A stretch of 64,000 nt of DNA from Bacillota bacterium. GTDB lineage: Bacteria > Bacillota > Clostridia > Peptostreptococcales > Anaerovoracaceae. Both the position numbers and the translations under genes were made by a program. The notes beneath the pieces were generated by a model. That model saw only the letters and a list, made by a program, of their open reading frames with translations. It did not search any database and was not told where the DNA came from. The first letter of the stretch is position 1. Each line of letters opens with the position of its first letter. The stretch covers positions 1-64,000 of the forward strand of contig JAEDMR010000001.1 in the NCBI GenBank assembly GCA_016302925.1, given 5' to 3'. Below, piece after piece: positions 27,262-38,934 of this stretch.

Positions 27262-28653
27262 ATGAACAAAAATGAAAAAACGACAAAGGCATTAAAAGAA
27301 GAACTTCAAAAGCTGACTACCGCTGTCAGTTTCAATACCTGGCTTCAGCCTCTGGAAGTATTTCAGATTGACAGTGATCTGAAAATAGCATATATCGGCG
27401 TAAAGCGTTCCGGTGGAATCGATGTAGACTTCATCCTGAATATTATCAGAACCAGATACATTCAGGTCATTGAAGACTGCCTAGAAACAGTACTTCATGA
27501 CCGATACAGGGCAGTGATCAAGGAAATGGATGAATTTCTGAAGGAATCGCCGGCAGAAAAATCAAAACCGGACCCGGAACCCGAACCTGATTCTTCTGTT
27601 ACGCCTGTTTCAAAAATGGGAATGGAAAAAATCTTTAATCCAAGATATAATTTTGATAATTTCGTGGTGGGAAACAGCAATAAATACGCCCATGCAGCAG
27701 CACTGGCTGTGGCAGAATCCCCATCCGAGGCATATAACCCGCTGTTTATCTACGGCGGATCCGGACTTGGAAAAACCCATCTGATGCATGCCATCGGTAT
27801 CTATCTGCTGGAACATAATCCGGGACTGAATGTACTTTATGTTTCTTCCGAAATGTTTACCAATGAACTGATTCGTGCACTGCGTGAAAACAAAATCAGC
27901 GAATTTAAAAATAAATACCGTAAAGTGGATGTGATGCTGATTGATGACATTCAATTCATGGAGGGAAAAGACAGTACCCAGGAGGAATTCTTCCATACAT
28001 TCAATACCCTTTACGATTCCAATAAACAGATCATCATTTCCAGTGACAGGGCACCAAACAAGCTGGTAAATCTGGAGGACAGGCTGCGAAGCCGTTTCCA
28101 GTGGAATCTGATTGCCGACATTCAGCCGCCGGATTACGAAACAAGAGTTGCCATACTGACGAAAAAAGCGGAAAACATGAACATCGCAGTGGATGATGAT
28201 CTGTATGATGTCATCTGTCTGATTGCAGAGAAAATCAAAGATAATATCCGGGAACTGGAAGGAGCTTTCACACGAATCGTATCCTTCTCGCAGCTTCTTG
28301 GAGAGAAAGCAGATAAAAATTTCGCCAGAAGAACACTGAAAGACATCCTTACAGATGGAGATATCAAGGTCACACCGGAAAAAATAAAAAAATACATATG
28401 TAAACACTATTCCATCAAAATGGCAGATCTGGAATCATCCAAGAAACAGAACAGCATCGCTTATCCAAGGCAGGTTGCCATGTATCTGATCCGGGAAATG
28501 ACAGATTATTCTCTTCCGAAGATCGGACAGATGTTTGGAGGAAAACATTATACCACTGTCATGTATGCCTGTGATAAAATTGAAGGAGAAATGAAAGCAG
28601 ATCCTTCTTTCGCCCAGCGGATCGAACAGATGAAAGATGAGATTATGGATTAA
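27262..28653 (+). CDS. dnaA: Chromosomal replication initiator protein DnaA
   Basis: DnaA binds DnaA boxes and opens oriC. The 463-residue protein has the N-terminal helicase/DnaD-interaction domain, a variable linker rich in P and E (about 90-115), the AAA+ domain (YGGSGLGKTHLMHA Walker A, VMLIDDIQFM Walker B) and the C-terminal box-binding domain with signature GGKHYTTVMYACDKI. Full length and first gene of the rightward arm. Confidence 0.99.
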   Translation: MNKNEKTTKALKEELQKLTTAVSFNTWLQPLEVFQIDSDLKIAYIGVKRSGGIDVDFILNIIRTRYIQVIEDCLETVLHDRYRAVIKEMDEFLKESPAEKSKPDPEPEPDSSVTPVSKMGMEKIFNPRYNFDNFVVGNSNKYAHAAALAVAESPSEAYNPLFIYGGSGLGKTHLMHAIGIYLLEHNPGLNVLYVSSEMFTNELIRALRENKISEFKNKYRKVDVMLIDDIQFMEGKDSTQEEFFHTFNTLYDSNKQIIISSDRAPNKLVNLEDRLRSRFQWNLIADIQPPDYETRVAILTKKAENMNIAVDDDLYDVICLIAEKIKDNIRELEGAFTRIVSFSQLLGEKADKNFARRTLKDILTDGDIKVTPEKIKKYICKHYSIKMADLESSKKQNSIAYPRQVAMYLIREMTDYSLPKIGQMFGGKHYTTVMYACDKIEGEMKADPSFAQRIEQMKDEIMD

Positions 28654-28807
28654 AACAGTAAGGAATATCCCTTTATCCACTCTTCTGAAACAATAACTTT
28701 TTCAGGGTTTTCAGGGAATCTGAAAGTTATCCACAGAATCCACAGCCCCTACTACTATTACTACTATAAAAGAATATAAATAAAGAATAACAGACCGGAG
28801 GATCAAA
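28654..28807. other. oriC: oriC unwinding region between dnaA and dnaN
   Basis: This 154-bp gap holds TTATCCACT (28673-28681), a perfect TTATCCACA (28727-28735) and a partial box AATCCACA (28737-28744). A C4 tract follows, then six CTA/TTA trinucleotides at 28749-28766 and an AT-rich stretch. This order (box, GC patch, trios, AT) matches the Bacillus unwinding element with DnaA-trios. Confidence 0.88.
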
Positions 28808-29926
28808 ATGAAATTTTCATGTAATCAGCAGGCTTTATCAAGAGCCTTAAATATCGTTTCCAAAGCAGTAACATCGAGAACCACCATTCCAATTCTGAAA
28901 GGTATCCTCCTTCGGGTGGACGAAAACGGTAGTCTGACCATGTCTGCATCAGACCTTGACCTGAGCATTGAAAAAAAACTTGCGGTTGAAAATTTTGTTC
29001 CGGGAGAAACGGTAGTATTCGCCAAACTGTTCGGAGATATTATAAGAAAGCTTCCAAACGATAGGATTACCATTGAATATGAAGATGGAAAGGTTACAAT
29101 TCGGTGTGCCAGCTCCGAGTTTAATATTATAGGCATGCCGGCAGATGAATTTCCGAATCTGAATATGCCGGAGGAAGCAGATGATCAGATCCTGTTCAGT
29201 AAAGATGTGCTGAAGGAAATGATACGAAAAACGTCTTTTGCAGCCAGTATCGATGAATCTCGCGGTGTGATTACCGGTGTGCTGGTGGAAATGGAAGAAG
29301 AAAGCCTGAATATGGTGGCACTTGACGGATTCCGTATGGCTATAGCCAGAGAGAATATGAAGAATAAAGAAAAAGAAAGCATTGTGATTCCTGCGAAGAT
29401 TTTCGGAGAAATCAGCAAGATCATCAGTGAAACGGAAATGGAAGAAAATGACCAGATTCGTCTTTATATCAATGATAAACGTGCTATTTTCCTGATGGAA
29501 GATATCCGCGTAGTGCTTCGTCTTCTGGAAGGAGAATTTGTGAAATACAGGGATATTCTGCCGAAGGATAGCAAAACCAGGATTGTGGTAAACAGAAGTG
29601 ATTTTCTGAACAGTATAGAGCGAGCGTCCCTTCTTGCAAAGGTTGGAAAAAATAATCTGATCAAACTGGATATGAAAGAAAACAACATGGAAATCACATC
29701 CAAATCGGAAGAAGGAAATGTAAAGGAAGATGTGATCATTTCCAAAGAAGGGAATGATTTAATCATAGGCTTTAATTCCAAATATCTGATGGACGTATTG
29801 AAAGTCATCGATGATGAGGAAATCGTCATGTTATTTAACAGCAGCATCAGCCCTTGCCTGGTAAAACCGATATCCGGAAACCGGTTTGAGTACCTGATAT
29901 TGCCTGTAAGAATTACAAATAATTAA
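28808..29926 (+). CDS. dnaN: DNA polymerase III beta subunit (sliding clamp)
   Basis: A 372-residue clamp with three repeated domains, starting MKFSCNQQALSRALNIVSKA and showing TTIPILKGILL, VALDGFRMAIARE and the C-terminal VKPISGNRFEYLILPVR. It encircles DNA and tethers the polymerase. CCGGAGG lies upstream of the ATG. RecF follows after two bases, without the usual small S4-domain gene (yaaA/rlbA) seen between dnaN and recF in Bacillus. Confidence 0.98.
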   Translation: MKFSCNQQALSRALNIVSKAVTSRTTIPILKGILLRVDENGSLTMSASDLDLSIEKKLAVENFVPGETVVFAKLFGDIIRKLPNDRITIEYEDGKVTIRCASSEFNIIGMPADEFPNLNMPEEADDQILFSKDVLKEMIRKTSFAASIDESRGVITGVLVEMEEESLNMVALDGFRMAIARENMKNKEKESIVIPAKIFGEISKIISETEMEENDQIRLYINDKRAIFLMEDIRVVLRLLEGEFVKYRDILPKDSKTRIVVNRSDFLNSIERASLLAKVGKNNLIKLDMKENNMEITSKSEEGNVKEDVIISKEGNDLIIGFNSKYLMDVLKVIDDEEIVMLFNSSISPCLVKPISGNRFEYLILPVRITNN

Positions 29927-29928
29927 AT

Positions 29929-31050
29929 ATGTATATCAAAGAAATCGAACTTTACAATTTCAGAAATTATGAAGAACTGCATTTGGAATTTCATAAAAAT
30001 GTGAATCTGATTCTGGGGAATAATGCCCAGGGAAAGACCAACCTTCTGGAATCCATTTATCTGTGTTCCATGGGAAAATCCTTTCGTACCGGCAGAGACA
30101 GCGATCTGATCCGGTTCGGTTCGGAATTTGCAAGAGTAAAAGCTGAGGCAAAGAAAGAATACTATGATACTTCTGTGGAACTGATTTACAGCCGGAACGG
30201 AGGAAAATCCGCCAGGCTGGACGGGAACAGGATTCGAAAAGCTTCGGAACTTCTGGAGAATCTTTATATGGTCATTTTTTCACCGGAAGATCTGAAGATT
30301 GTGAAGGAAGAGCCGGAAAAAAGAAGAAGATTCATAGACAGAGAGCTTTGTCAGCTGAAACCCAGGTATTATGAAGCCTTCAGCAATTATAAAAAAGTTC
30401 TGCTTCAGCGAAACGCATATCTGAAAGAAGAATCTGTGGATCCTTCCATATTGGATCTTTGGGACATGCAGCTGGCCAGATACGGTGCGCAGATCATGGT
30501 GATGCGGAAAGAATTCGTGGAAAAGCTGCGGGATATCAGTCAGGTGATTCATCAATCCATAACAAACGGAAAGGAAACGCTGAATCTCAAATATGTACCA
30601 AATGTATCTGTTTCTGCCACAGCAGAAGAAACAGAAGAAGAGTATTATCAGGTGATACGCGGAAGCTTTGAGAATGATTTCAGACAGCGAACCACTACAA
30701 GAGGACCGCATAAGGATGATGTGGAATTTTTCATTGATGCTATCAGTGTGCGGAGTTTCGGTTCCCAGGGACAGCAGAGAACCTCTGCTCTTTCGGTAAA
30801 GCTGGCTGAACTTTCGCTTATCAAAGAGGAAACCGGAGAAGATGCCATTTTGCTTCTGGATGATGTGATGAGTGAGCTGGATCTGCAGCGGCAGGAATTT
30901 CTGATCAAATCCCTTTCGGATATTCAGATGTTTATCACTACGACGGAAATACCGGAAAAGCTTATGGAAACGCTTCCGCCGGGAAAGACCTTCTATGTGA
31001 AAGAAGGAAATGTAACAGAAAAGGAGAAAGAAAATGAACCCAGTATATGA
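29929..31050 (+). CDS. recF: DNA replication and repair protein RecF
   Basis: RecF is an SMC-like ATPase that guides RecOR at gaps. The 373-residue protein has Walker A ILGNNAQGKTNLLESIYL, the signature around RSFGSQGQQRTSALSVKLAE and Walker B AILLLDDVMSELD. It starts two bases after dnaN with no clear ribosome site of its own, so it probably depends on coupled translation. Its 3' end overlaps the next gene by 17 bp. Confidence 0.97.
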   Translation: MYIKEIELYNFRNYEELHLEFHKNVNLILGNNAQGKTNLLESIYLCSMGKSFRTGRDSDLIRFGSEFARVKAEAKKEYYDTSVELIYSRNGGKSARLDGNRIRKASELLENLYMVIFSPEDLKIVKEEPEKRRRFIDRELCQLKPRYYEAFSNYKKVLLQRNAYLKEESVDPSILDLWDMQLARYGAQIMVMRKEFVEKLRDISQVIHQSITNGKETLNLKYVPNVSVSATAEETEEEYYQVIRGSFENDFRQRTTTRGPHKDDVEFFIDAISVRSFGSQGQQRTSALSVKLAELSLIKEETGEDAILLLDDVMSELDLQRQEFLIKSLSDIQMFITTTEIPEKLMETLPPGKTFYVKEGNVTEKEKENEPSI

Positions 31051-31885
31051 GAAACTATTAAGATGTTATGAAAGCATACAGAAGAAATTTGATTTCAGTA
31101 AATTCCGCCCGGAAGTTGCCATTGTTCTGGGATCCGGACTGGGAGACTATGCACAGGATATACAGATAGCAGGGGAAGTGGATTACCATGAGATCGAAGA
31201 ATTTCCTGTATCCACAGTTCCGGGACACGCAGGTAAATTTATTTTCGGTTATGTGGAAGATGTTCCGGTGGTCTGCATGAAGGGACGCATCCATTATTAT
31301 GAAGGATATCCGATCACGGATGTGGTTCTTCCGATTCGTCTCATGAAGCTGATGGGTGCGAAGGTTTTGTTTCTGACCAATGCGTCCGGCGGAATCAATC
31401 CATCCTTTGAAGCCGGCGACTTTATGATGATTACAGACCAGATATCCATGTTCGCACCAAACCCGCTGATTGGTGCAAATATTGATGAACTTGGTGTTCG
31501 TTTCCCGGATATGAGCCATGTTTATGATCCGGCTCTGCAGAAGTGTATAAAAAAAGCGGCAGAGAAAAATCACATCAAGCTGCAGAAAGGTGTTTATGCA
31601 CAGGCTACCGGTCCGTCCTTTGAATCTCCTGCAGAAATTAAAATGCTTCATACTCTGGGTGCAGATGCAGTAGGCATGTCCACTGTGGTGGAAGCCATAG
31701 CTGCAAATCACATGGGTATGAAAATCTGCGGAATTTCTTTCGTCAGCAATCCGGCGGCAGGAATCAGCCAGACACCGCTGACCCACGAGGAGGTACAGGA
31801 AGCAGCCAATCAGGCAGCGCCGAAATTCCGCCAGCTGGTCACCGCATCGGTGAAAGAAATCAAAGAAATCCTGCAGGAAAAATAG
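31034..31885 (+). CDS. punA: Purine-nucleoside phosphorylase
   Basis: A 283-residue trimeric-type PNP that cleaves guanosine/inosine with phosphate. Motifs are VAIVLGSGLG (phosphate loop), VPGHAGKFIFG, MKGRIHYYEGY, LTNASGGINPSFEAGDFM and the specificity region VGMSTVVEAIAANHMG. A strong AAAGGAGA site lies within the recF end, so it is co-transcribed with dnaN-recF. This gene is not normally part of the origin operon. Confidence 0.93.
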   Translation: MNPVYEKLLRCYESIQKKFDFSKFRPEVAIVLGSGLGDYAQDIQIAGEVDYHEIEEFPVSTVPGHAGKFIFGYVEDVPVVCMKGRIHYYEGYPITDVVLPIRLMKLMGAKVLFLTNASGGINPSFEAGDFMMITDQISMFAPNPLIGANIDELGVRFPDMSHVYDPALQKCIKKAAEKNHIKLQKGVYAQATGPSFESPAEIKMLHTLGADAVGMSTVVEAIAANHMGMKICGISFVSNPAAGISQTPLTHEEVQEAANQAAPKFRQLVTASVKEIKEILQEK

Positions 31886-31971
31886 AGTGCGGAAGTGCGG
31901 ATTTTGTCGAATCATTACTTTTAGCATAAGAATGATATAACCTTGATACTTTTTATATAGTAAATAAAACG

Positions 31972-31999
31972 AAAATCGCCCCTGTGGGCGATTTTTTTT
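31972..31999 (+). terminator. Terminator after punA
   Basis: A perfect 10-bp stem (AAAATCGCCC / GGGCGATTTT) with a CTGT loop runs into T8. It separates the dnaA-punA block from gyrB. Confidence 0.92.
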
Positions 32000-32027
32000 A
32001 TGATTTTGATAAAAACTTTAATAACAG

Positions 32028-32056
32028 TTGAATTTCAGCAGAAAAAGTGATATACT
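32028..32056 (+). promoter_or_regulatory. gyrB promoter
   Basis: TTGAAT (32028-32033), a 17-bp spacer and TATACT (32051-32056) with an extended TGA just before the -10. It is about 80 bp upstream of gyrB. Confidence 0.85.
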
Positions 32057-32124
32057 ATTCGAAATGAGTTTCAGTTAAAATATGCCCTGCAGAGGGGTTT
32101 TCTTATGTGATAGTTTTTTTATGA

Positions 32125-34059
<1,935 letters not shown>

Positions 34060-34077
34060 GAAAGGAGGGCATAAAGC

Positions 34078-36582
34078 ATGGATACATTTTTAGAAGATCA
34101 GCGCATGAAACAGCATGAAATTCATGATGAAATGAAAAATTCCTACATCGACTATGCTATGAGCGTCATTGTAGGACGTGCCCTTCCGGACGTGAGGGAC
34201 GGTCTGAAACCGGTACACAGAAGAATTCTCTACGGCATGAGCGAGCTTGGCGTTACGCCGGACAAGCCGCATAAAAAATCAGCCCGTATTGTCGGTGAAG
34301 TCATGGGTAAATATCACCCTCACGGCGACTCTTCAATTTACGATGCCATGGTTCGTCTGGCACAGCCGTTTAATATCCGCTATCCGCTGGTAGACGGTCA
34401 CGGCAACTTCGGTTCTGTGGACGGAGACGGTGCTGCCGCCATGCGTTATACGGAAGCCAGAATGACGCCGCTGGCACTGCAGATGCTGCGGGATATCGAA
34501 AAGGAAACGGTGGATTTCGATCCGAACTTTGACGGAGAGGAAGAAGAACCGCGTGTTCTGCCGGCCAGATTCCCGAATCTGCTAGTAAACGGTTCAAACG
34601 GTATCGCCGTAGGTATGGCCACATCCATCCCGCCGCATAATCTGGGAGAAGTGATCGACGCTTCCGTAGAACTGATCGACAACCCGGATGCTACGGTAGA
34701 TGATTTGCTGAAGCATGTAAAGGGTCCTGATTTTCCGACCGGCGCCATGATTATGGGTAAAACGCCGATGAAGGAGGCATACCGGACAGGACAGGGAAAG
34801 GTTTTGGTCCGTTCTGTATCTGAAATCGAGGAACTGTCCCATGGAAAACAGCAGATTGTGGTGACGGAAATTCCGTATCAGGTCAATAAGGCCAGACTGA
34901 TCGAAAAAATTGCAGAGATGGTAAAGGATAAGAAGGTGGACGGTATTTCTGCCATTCGGGATGAATCCAACCGGAAAGGCATGCGAATCGTCATCGAACT
35001 GAAAAAGGATGCCAATGCCAACATCATCCTCAACCGGCTGTATAAACATACCCAGCTGCAGGACAGTGTTTCCATGATCATGCTGGCTCTGGTGGATGGA
35101 AAGCCGAAGATCTGCAATCTGAAGGATATGCTGGTGGAATACCTGAAGCACCAGAAAGAAGTTGTCACCAGAAGAACCATTTACGATAAAAAGAAAGCAG
35201 AAGCCAGAGCACACATCCTGGAAGGATTGCGGATTGCTCTGGATAACATCGATGAAATCATAAAGATCATCCGTACCAGCTACAATGATGCGAAGGAAAG
35301 GCTCATGGAACGGTTCTCCCTTTCGGAGATTCAGGCCCAGGCCATTCTGGACATGCAGCTGAGACGTCTGCAGGGTCTGGAAAAAGAGAAAATCGAAAAC
35401 GAATATCAGGAACTGCTGAAAAAAATCTCGTACTATAATGAGCTGCTGGCCGACGTCCACAAGCTGATGGGTGTAATCAAAGACGAGCTGCTGGAAATCA
35501 AGGATAAGTGGGGCGATAAGCGCCGTACCAAAATCAAGGCGGATGCACAGGAAATCGATGAAGAAGACCTGATCCAAGAAGAAAACGTCTGCATCACCCT
35601 GACCCATCTGGGCTACGTGAAGAGAGTGCCTGTAGACACCTACCGTGCACAGAAGCGGGGCGGCAAGGGAATCACAGGTCTGACTACCAAAGAAAACGAC
35701 TTCGTGAAGGATCTGATCATGACCTCCACCCATCACTATCTGATGTTCTTTACCAATACCGGCAAAGCACACAAGATCAAGGCTTACGAAATTCCTGAGG
35801 CTGCCAGAACGGCCAAAGGTATTCCGATTGTCAACTTCCTGAATCTGATGTCCAGAGAAAGAGTCACAGCAGTAATTCCGATCCGGGAATTCTCCGAAGA
35901 CCAGTATCTCATCGGCGTCACCAAGCAGGGTATTATTAAAAAGACGTCCTTATCAAACTTTGATACAAACCGGAAGACCGGCCTGATTGCCATGAATCTG
36001 AAGGATGGGGATGAACTCATCGGCATCCAGCAGACCACCGGCAGAAACAATGTCATCATCGTGACGAAACACGGCAAGTGCATCTGCTTCTCCGAAGATG
36101 ATGTACGTCCGATGGGCAGAATTGCCGGCGGCGTCCGTGCCATCAATCTGGAAAAGGACGACGAAGTGGTATCCATGCAGCTTGTGGAACCGGGACAGGA
36201 ACTGCTGGTGGTGACCAGAAACGGCTACGGAAAGCGGACCAGAGTGGAAGATTATAAGATTCAGGTTCGCGGCGGCAAGGGACTTCTGACCTACGATAAG
36301 GCCAAGTTCAAGAAGACCGGAGAGCTGGTGGGTGCTATGGTGGTCAGCGAAGATGATGATATCATGCTGATCAATTCCGACGGCATCATCATCCGTATGA
36401 AGGCCAGCGAAGTATCCAGACTGGGTCGGGCAACCCAGGGTGTGAAGATCATGAGCGTCAATGAAGATGCCAATATCATCGCACTGGCGAAGGTTGCCAG
36501 AGACGATTCCATCGAAGAGAAGGAAGAAAGTCAGGAAAACCAGACGATAAATGACGACGGTCAGGAACAGATGAAGCTGTAG
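34078..36582 (+). CDS. gyrA: DNA gyrase subunit A
   Basis: The cleavage subunit, 834 residues. N-terminus [20 protein letters not shown], quinolone region [20 protein letters not shown], and active tyrosine in [11 protein letters not shown]. The C-terminal beta-pinwheel includes the GyrA box, here QKRGGKG instead of QRRGGKG. The resistance hot-spot positions hold the common susceptible residues (S and D), so no target mutation is seen there. It ends with an acidic tail. AAAGGAGGG precedes the ATG. Confidence 0.98.
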   Translation: MDTFLEDQRMKQHEIHDEMKNSYIDYAMSVIVGRALPDVRDGLKPVHRRILYGMSELGVTPDKPHKKSARIVGEVMGKYHPHGDSSIYDAMVRLAQPFNIRYPLVDGHGNFGSVDGDGAAAMRYTEARMTPLALQMLRDIEKETVDFDPNFDGEEEEPRVLPARFPNLLVNGSNGIAVGMATSIPPHNLGEVIDASVELIDNPDATVDDLLKHVKGPDFPTGAMIMGKTPMKEAYRTGQGKVLVRSVSEIEELSHGKQQIVVTEIPYQVNKARLIEKIAEMVKDKKVDGISAIRDESNRKGMRIVIELKKDANANIILNRLYKHTQLQDSVSMIMLALVDGKPKICNLKDMLVEYLKHQKEVVTRRTIYDKKKAEARAHILEGLRIALDNIDEIIKIIRTSYNDAKERLMERFSLSEIQAQAILDMQLRRLQGLEKEKIENEYQELLKKISYYNELLADVHKLMGVIKDELLEIKDKWGDKRRTKIKADAQEIDEEDLIQEENVCITLTHLGYVKRVPVDTYRAQKRGGKGITGLTTKENDFVKDLIMTSTHHYLMFFTNTGKAHKIKAYEIPEAARTAKGIPIVNFLNLMSRERVTAVIPIREFSEDQYLIGVTKQGIIKKTSLSNFDTNRKTGLIAMNLKDGDELIGIQQTTGRNNVIIVTKHGKCICFSEDDVRPMGRIAGGVRAINLEKDDEVVSMQLVEPGQELLVVTRNGYGKRTRVEDYKIQVRGGKGLLTYDKAKFKKTGELVGAMVVSEDDDIMLINSDGIIIRMKASEVSRLGRATQGVKIMSVNEDANIIALAKVARDDSIEEKEESQENQTINDDGQEQMKL

Positions 36583-36618
36583 AAGTACCTGAGAAGTATC
36601 TGAAATAAAAGAAGAATT

Positions 36619-36655
36619 ATCTCCGGAGACAGAAATATTGTTTCCGGAGATTTTC
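36619..36655 (+). terminator. Terminator after gyrA
   Basis: ATCTCCGGA pairs with TCCGGAGAT around a 15-base loop region, followed by TTTTC. The T-run is short. Confidence 0.7.
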
Positions 36656-36716
36656 ATTTACGAAACTTCATTTTTCATGTATAATGATTGCGTATACAAC
36701 GAAAGGAAGTGTCAGA

Positions 36717-37118
36717 ATGGCAGACAGAATTAAATTCATGATTCCGGGAAAGCCCGCTTATCTTACCATGGTAAGGCTGGCAATCGGTTCCATCGCCGAT
36801 ATGTCGGGGTTTGATATCGAAGAAATTGAGGATATAAAAACCGCTGTGAGCGAAGCATGCAAAAATATATCATGTCATGGTCTCTCCGGTTTTGCCGAAG
36901 AATACACAGTGGAATGTGTGGCAGAGGAAGGCAGAATGGAAATCTATGTGACAGATAACAGCGATGGTCATATATTGGAAAAAGTGGCGAAACCATGTCT
37001 GGATTGCCCGAATGAAGGAAACCTGGGTGTATTTGTGATTCGGTCACTGATGAATGAGATAGAGCTGATTGACAGTGCCCAGGGTAAAAAAACAATCAGA
37101 ATGGTGAAATATAAATGA
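36717..37118 (+). CDS. RsbW-like anti-sigma factor (serine kinase fold)
   Basis: A protein of about 133 residues with the GHKL/HATPase_c fold of RsbW/SpoIIAB. The N-box is VSEACKNISCHG, with later boxes VTDNSDGH and NEGNLGVFVIRSLM. RsbW proteins hold a partner sigma factor and phosphorylate an anti-anti-sigma. The start at 36717 (MADRIKFMIPG) has AAAGGAAG upstream. The stop overlaps the sigma-factor ATG as ATGA, so the two are translationally coupled. No RsbV-type gene is adjacent. Confidence 0.88.
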   Translation: MADRIKFMIPGKPAYLTMVRLAIGSIADMSGFDIEEIEDIKTAVSEACKNISCHGLSGFAEEYTVECVAEEGRMEIYVTDNSDGHILEKVAKPCLDCPNEGNLGVFVIRSLMNEIELIDSAQGKKTIRMVKYK

Positions 37119-37846
37119 CATCCGATCTTTTTAAAGAATATGCAAAAAACCCAACCATTGAGCTAAGAAATCAGCTGGTGGAAGAAAATCTGTATATGGT
37201 AGACATACTGATCCGAAAGTATCTGGGAAAAGGGGTGGATTACGATGACCTTTATCAGGTGGGGGCCCTTGCACTGGTTTCTGCAGTAGAACGGTTTGAC
37301 CCTGAGAAAGGCTTCGAGTTTAAAAGCTTTGCCACGCCTACCATTCTCGGAGAAATCAAAAAGTATTTCAGAGACAAGCAGTGGAGCCTGAAAGTGCCGA
37401 GACGGATGAAGGAAATCTCCTCGAAAGTCCAGGAAGTTAAGGATCAGCTGACGACCAGTCTGGGCCGTGCCCCAACGCTGGAAGAAATATCAGAGCATAC
37501 CGGATTTTCGCATGAGCAGATTATGCAGGCCATGGAAAGTGCCAAGGCTTATGGAACTTTTTCTCTGGACAGTGCCGGAAACAGCCTGGGGGATGACGGC
37601 GAGGAAAATCTTCTGGAAAAGTATGTGGGGTTCGAGGAAATCGGTTACGAACGGATTGAGATCAACGAGATTATCACAACCGTTCTGGAAAAGCTCAGTG
37701 ATACATACCGTTATGTATTCAGAGAACGGTTTCTGTTTAATAAATCACAGTCGGAAATCGCGCAGGCACTGGGCGTTTCCCAGATGACCGTCTCCCGCGC
37801 GGAAAAAGCCATTGTGGAACGGTTTAAGAAAGAAATGAATCGATAG
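37115..37846 (+). CDS. SigB/SigF-family RNA polymerase sigma factor
   Basis: A 243-residue group 3 sigma factor. Region 2 reads DYDDLYQVGALALVSAVERF, then EFKSFATPTILGEIKKYFRD, close to SigB/SigF. Region 3 includes PTLEEISEHTGFS, and region 4 has the helix-turn-helix SQSEIAQALGVSQMTVSRAE. Pairing with the RsbW-like gene suggests partner-switch control of a stress or developmental regulon. Whether it is SigB-like (general stress) or a sporulation sigma cannot be settled from sequence alone. Confidence 0.88.
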   Translation: MTSDLFKEYAKNPTIELRNQLVEENLYMVDILIRKYLGKGVDYDDLYQVGALALVSAVERFDPEKGFEFKSFATPTILGEIKKYFRDKQWSLKVPRRMKEISSKVQEVKDQLTTSLGRAPTLEEISEHTGFSHEQIMQAMESAKAYGTFSLDSAGNSLGDDGEENLLEKYVGFEEIGYERIEINEIITTVLEKLSDTYRYVFRERFLFNKSQSEIAQALGVSQMTVSRAEKAIVERFKKEMNR

Positions 37847-37887
37847 ACCGGAGAAACCGGCCCAAATCGAAGGAGGAAAAATAGAGT

Positions 37888-38874
37888 ATGAAACGAGTTT
37901 TTTCCGGCGTACAGCCGACAGGAAACATTCACCTGGGAAATTATCTGGGTGCGCTGAAGCAGTTCGTGGAGCTGCAGGATGATCATGAATGCATTTACTG
38001 TATTGTGGACGAGCATGCCATCACCGTGCCGCAGGATCCGAAAGCCCTGCGGGAGCATATTCTGGATGTGGCAGCCCTGTATCTGGCGGTGGGGGTAGAT
38101 CCGAAAAAATCCATCGTCTTCGTGCAGTCGGATGTTCCGGGTCATGCGGAACTGGGATGGGTGCTGACCTGCCAGTCCTATACCGGCGAGCTGTCCAGAA
38201 TGACCCAGTTCAAGGATAAAAGCAAGAATAAAGAGTCTGCACCGACCGGTCTGTTCACCTATCCGGTGCTGATGGCTGCCGACATTCTGCTGTATGATAC
38301 AGACATCGTTCCGGTGGGCAACGATCAGAAGCAGCATATTGAGCTGTGCCGCGACATTGCGACCCGGGTAAACAACAAGTACAAGAAAACTTTCGTCATT
38401 CCGGAGGGCCGTTATCTGAAGGAAGGCGCTCGTATCATGGCCCTGGATGATCCAACGAAAAAGATGAGCAAGAGCGCAGAGAACATCCACTCACGGATTT
38501 CCCTTCTGGACGATCCTGCCAAGATTAAAAAATCCATCATGAAGGCCACCACCGATTCCGATGGCGTAGTGAAATTCGACGTGGAAAACAAGCCGGGCAT
38601 CAGCAATCTGCTGAACATCTACAGCGTGCTGTCGGGAATCTCCGTGGAAGATCTGGAAGCGAAATACGAGGGAAAAGGATACGGCGACTTCAAGAAAGAT
38701 CTGGTGGAAGTCACCGTGGAAGCACTGGCTCCAATCCGCAGCCGGTACGAAGAAATCCGTCATTCTGAAGAACTGATTGAGATTCTGAAGGACGGTGCCC
38801 AGCGCGCTGATGCCATTGCACAGAAAACCATGGCAAGAGTGAAGGATCACTTCGGTCTGGGTCTGGGAAGATAA
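37888..38874 (+). CDS. trpS: Tryptophanyl-tRNA synthetase
   Basis: A 328-residue class I synthetase that charges tRNA-Trp. The HIGH-like motif is TGNIHLGNYLGAL and the KMSKS loop is KKMSKSAEN. The 41-bp gap to the sigma gene has no room for a T-box leader, so it probably relies on readthrough from rsbW-sigma or a local promoter. AAGGAGG lies 11 bp upstream of the start. Confidence 0.97.
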   Translation: MKRVFSGVQPTGNIHLGNYLGALKQFVELQDDHECIYCIVDEHAITVPQDPKALREHILDVAALYLAVGVDPKKSIVFVQSDVPGHAELGWVLTCQSYTGELSRMTQFKDKSKNKESAPTGLFTYPVLMAADILLYDTDIVPVGNDQKQHIELCRDIATRVNNKYKKTFVIPEGRYLKEGARIMALDDPTKKMSKSAENIHSRISLLDDPAKIKKSIMKATTDSDGVVKFDVENKPGISNLLNIYSVLSGISVEDLEAKYEGKGYGDFKKDLVEVTVEALAPIRSRYEEIRHSEELIEILKDGAQRADAIAQKTMARVKDHFGLGLGR

Positions 38875-38884
38875 AATCTGAAAA

Positions 38885-38934
38885 AACCTCCGTTTGCACA
38901 GGCAGAAAACCGTGTGCATCCGGAGGTTGTTTTT
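38885..38934. terminator. Bidirectional terminator between trpS and plsC
   Basis: AACCTCCG and CGGAGGTT pair, with an inner TTTGCACA/TGTGCA extension. A T-run follows on the plus strand and another on the minus strand, serving the convergent genes. Confidence 0.88.

Noticed and set aside
27254..27269. A parS-like palindrome at the dnaA start (GGTTTCATATGAAC)
   Set aside because: It has about five mismatches to parS and its symmetry comes mainly from the CATATG start.
34594..35772. A 392-codon open frame antisense to gyrA
   Set aside because: Same reasons: shadow of conserved coding sequence.
37847..37887. Possible T-box leader before trpS
   Set aside because: The gap is only 41 bp, too short for a T-box.
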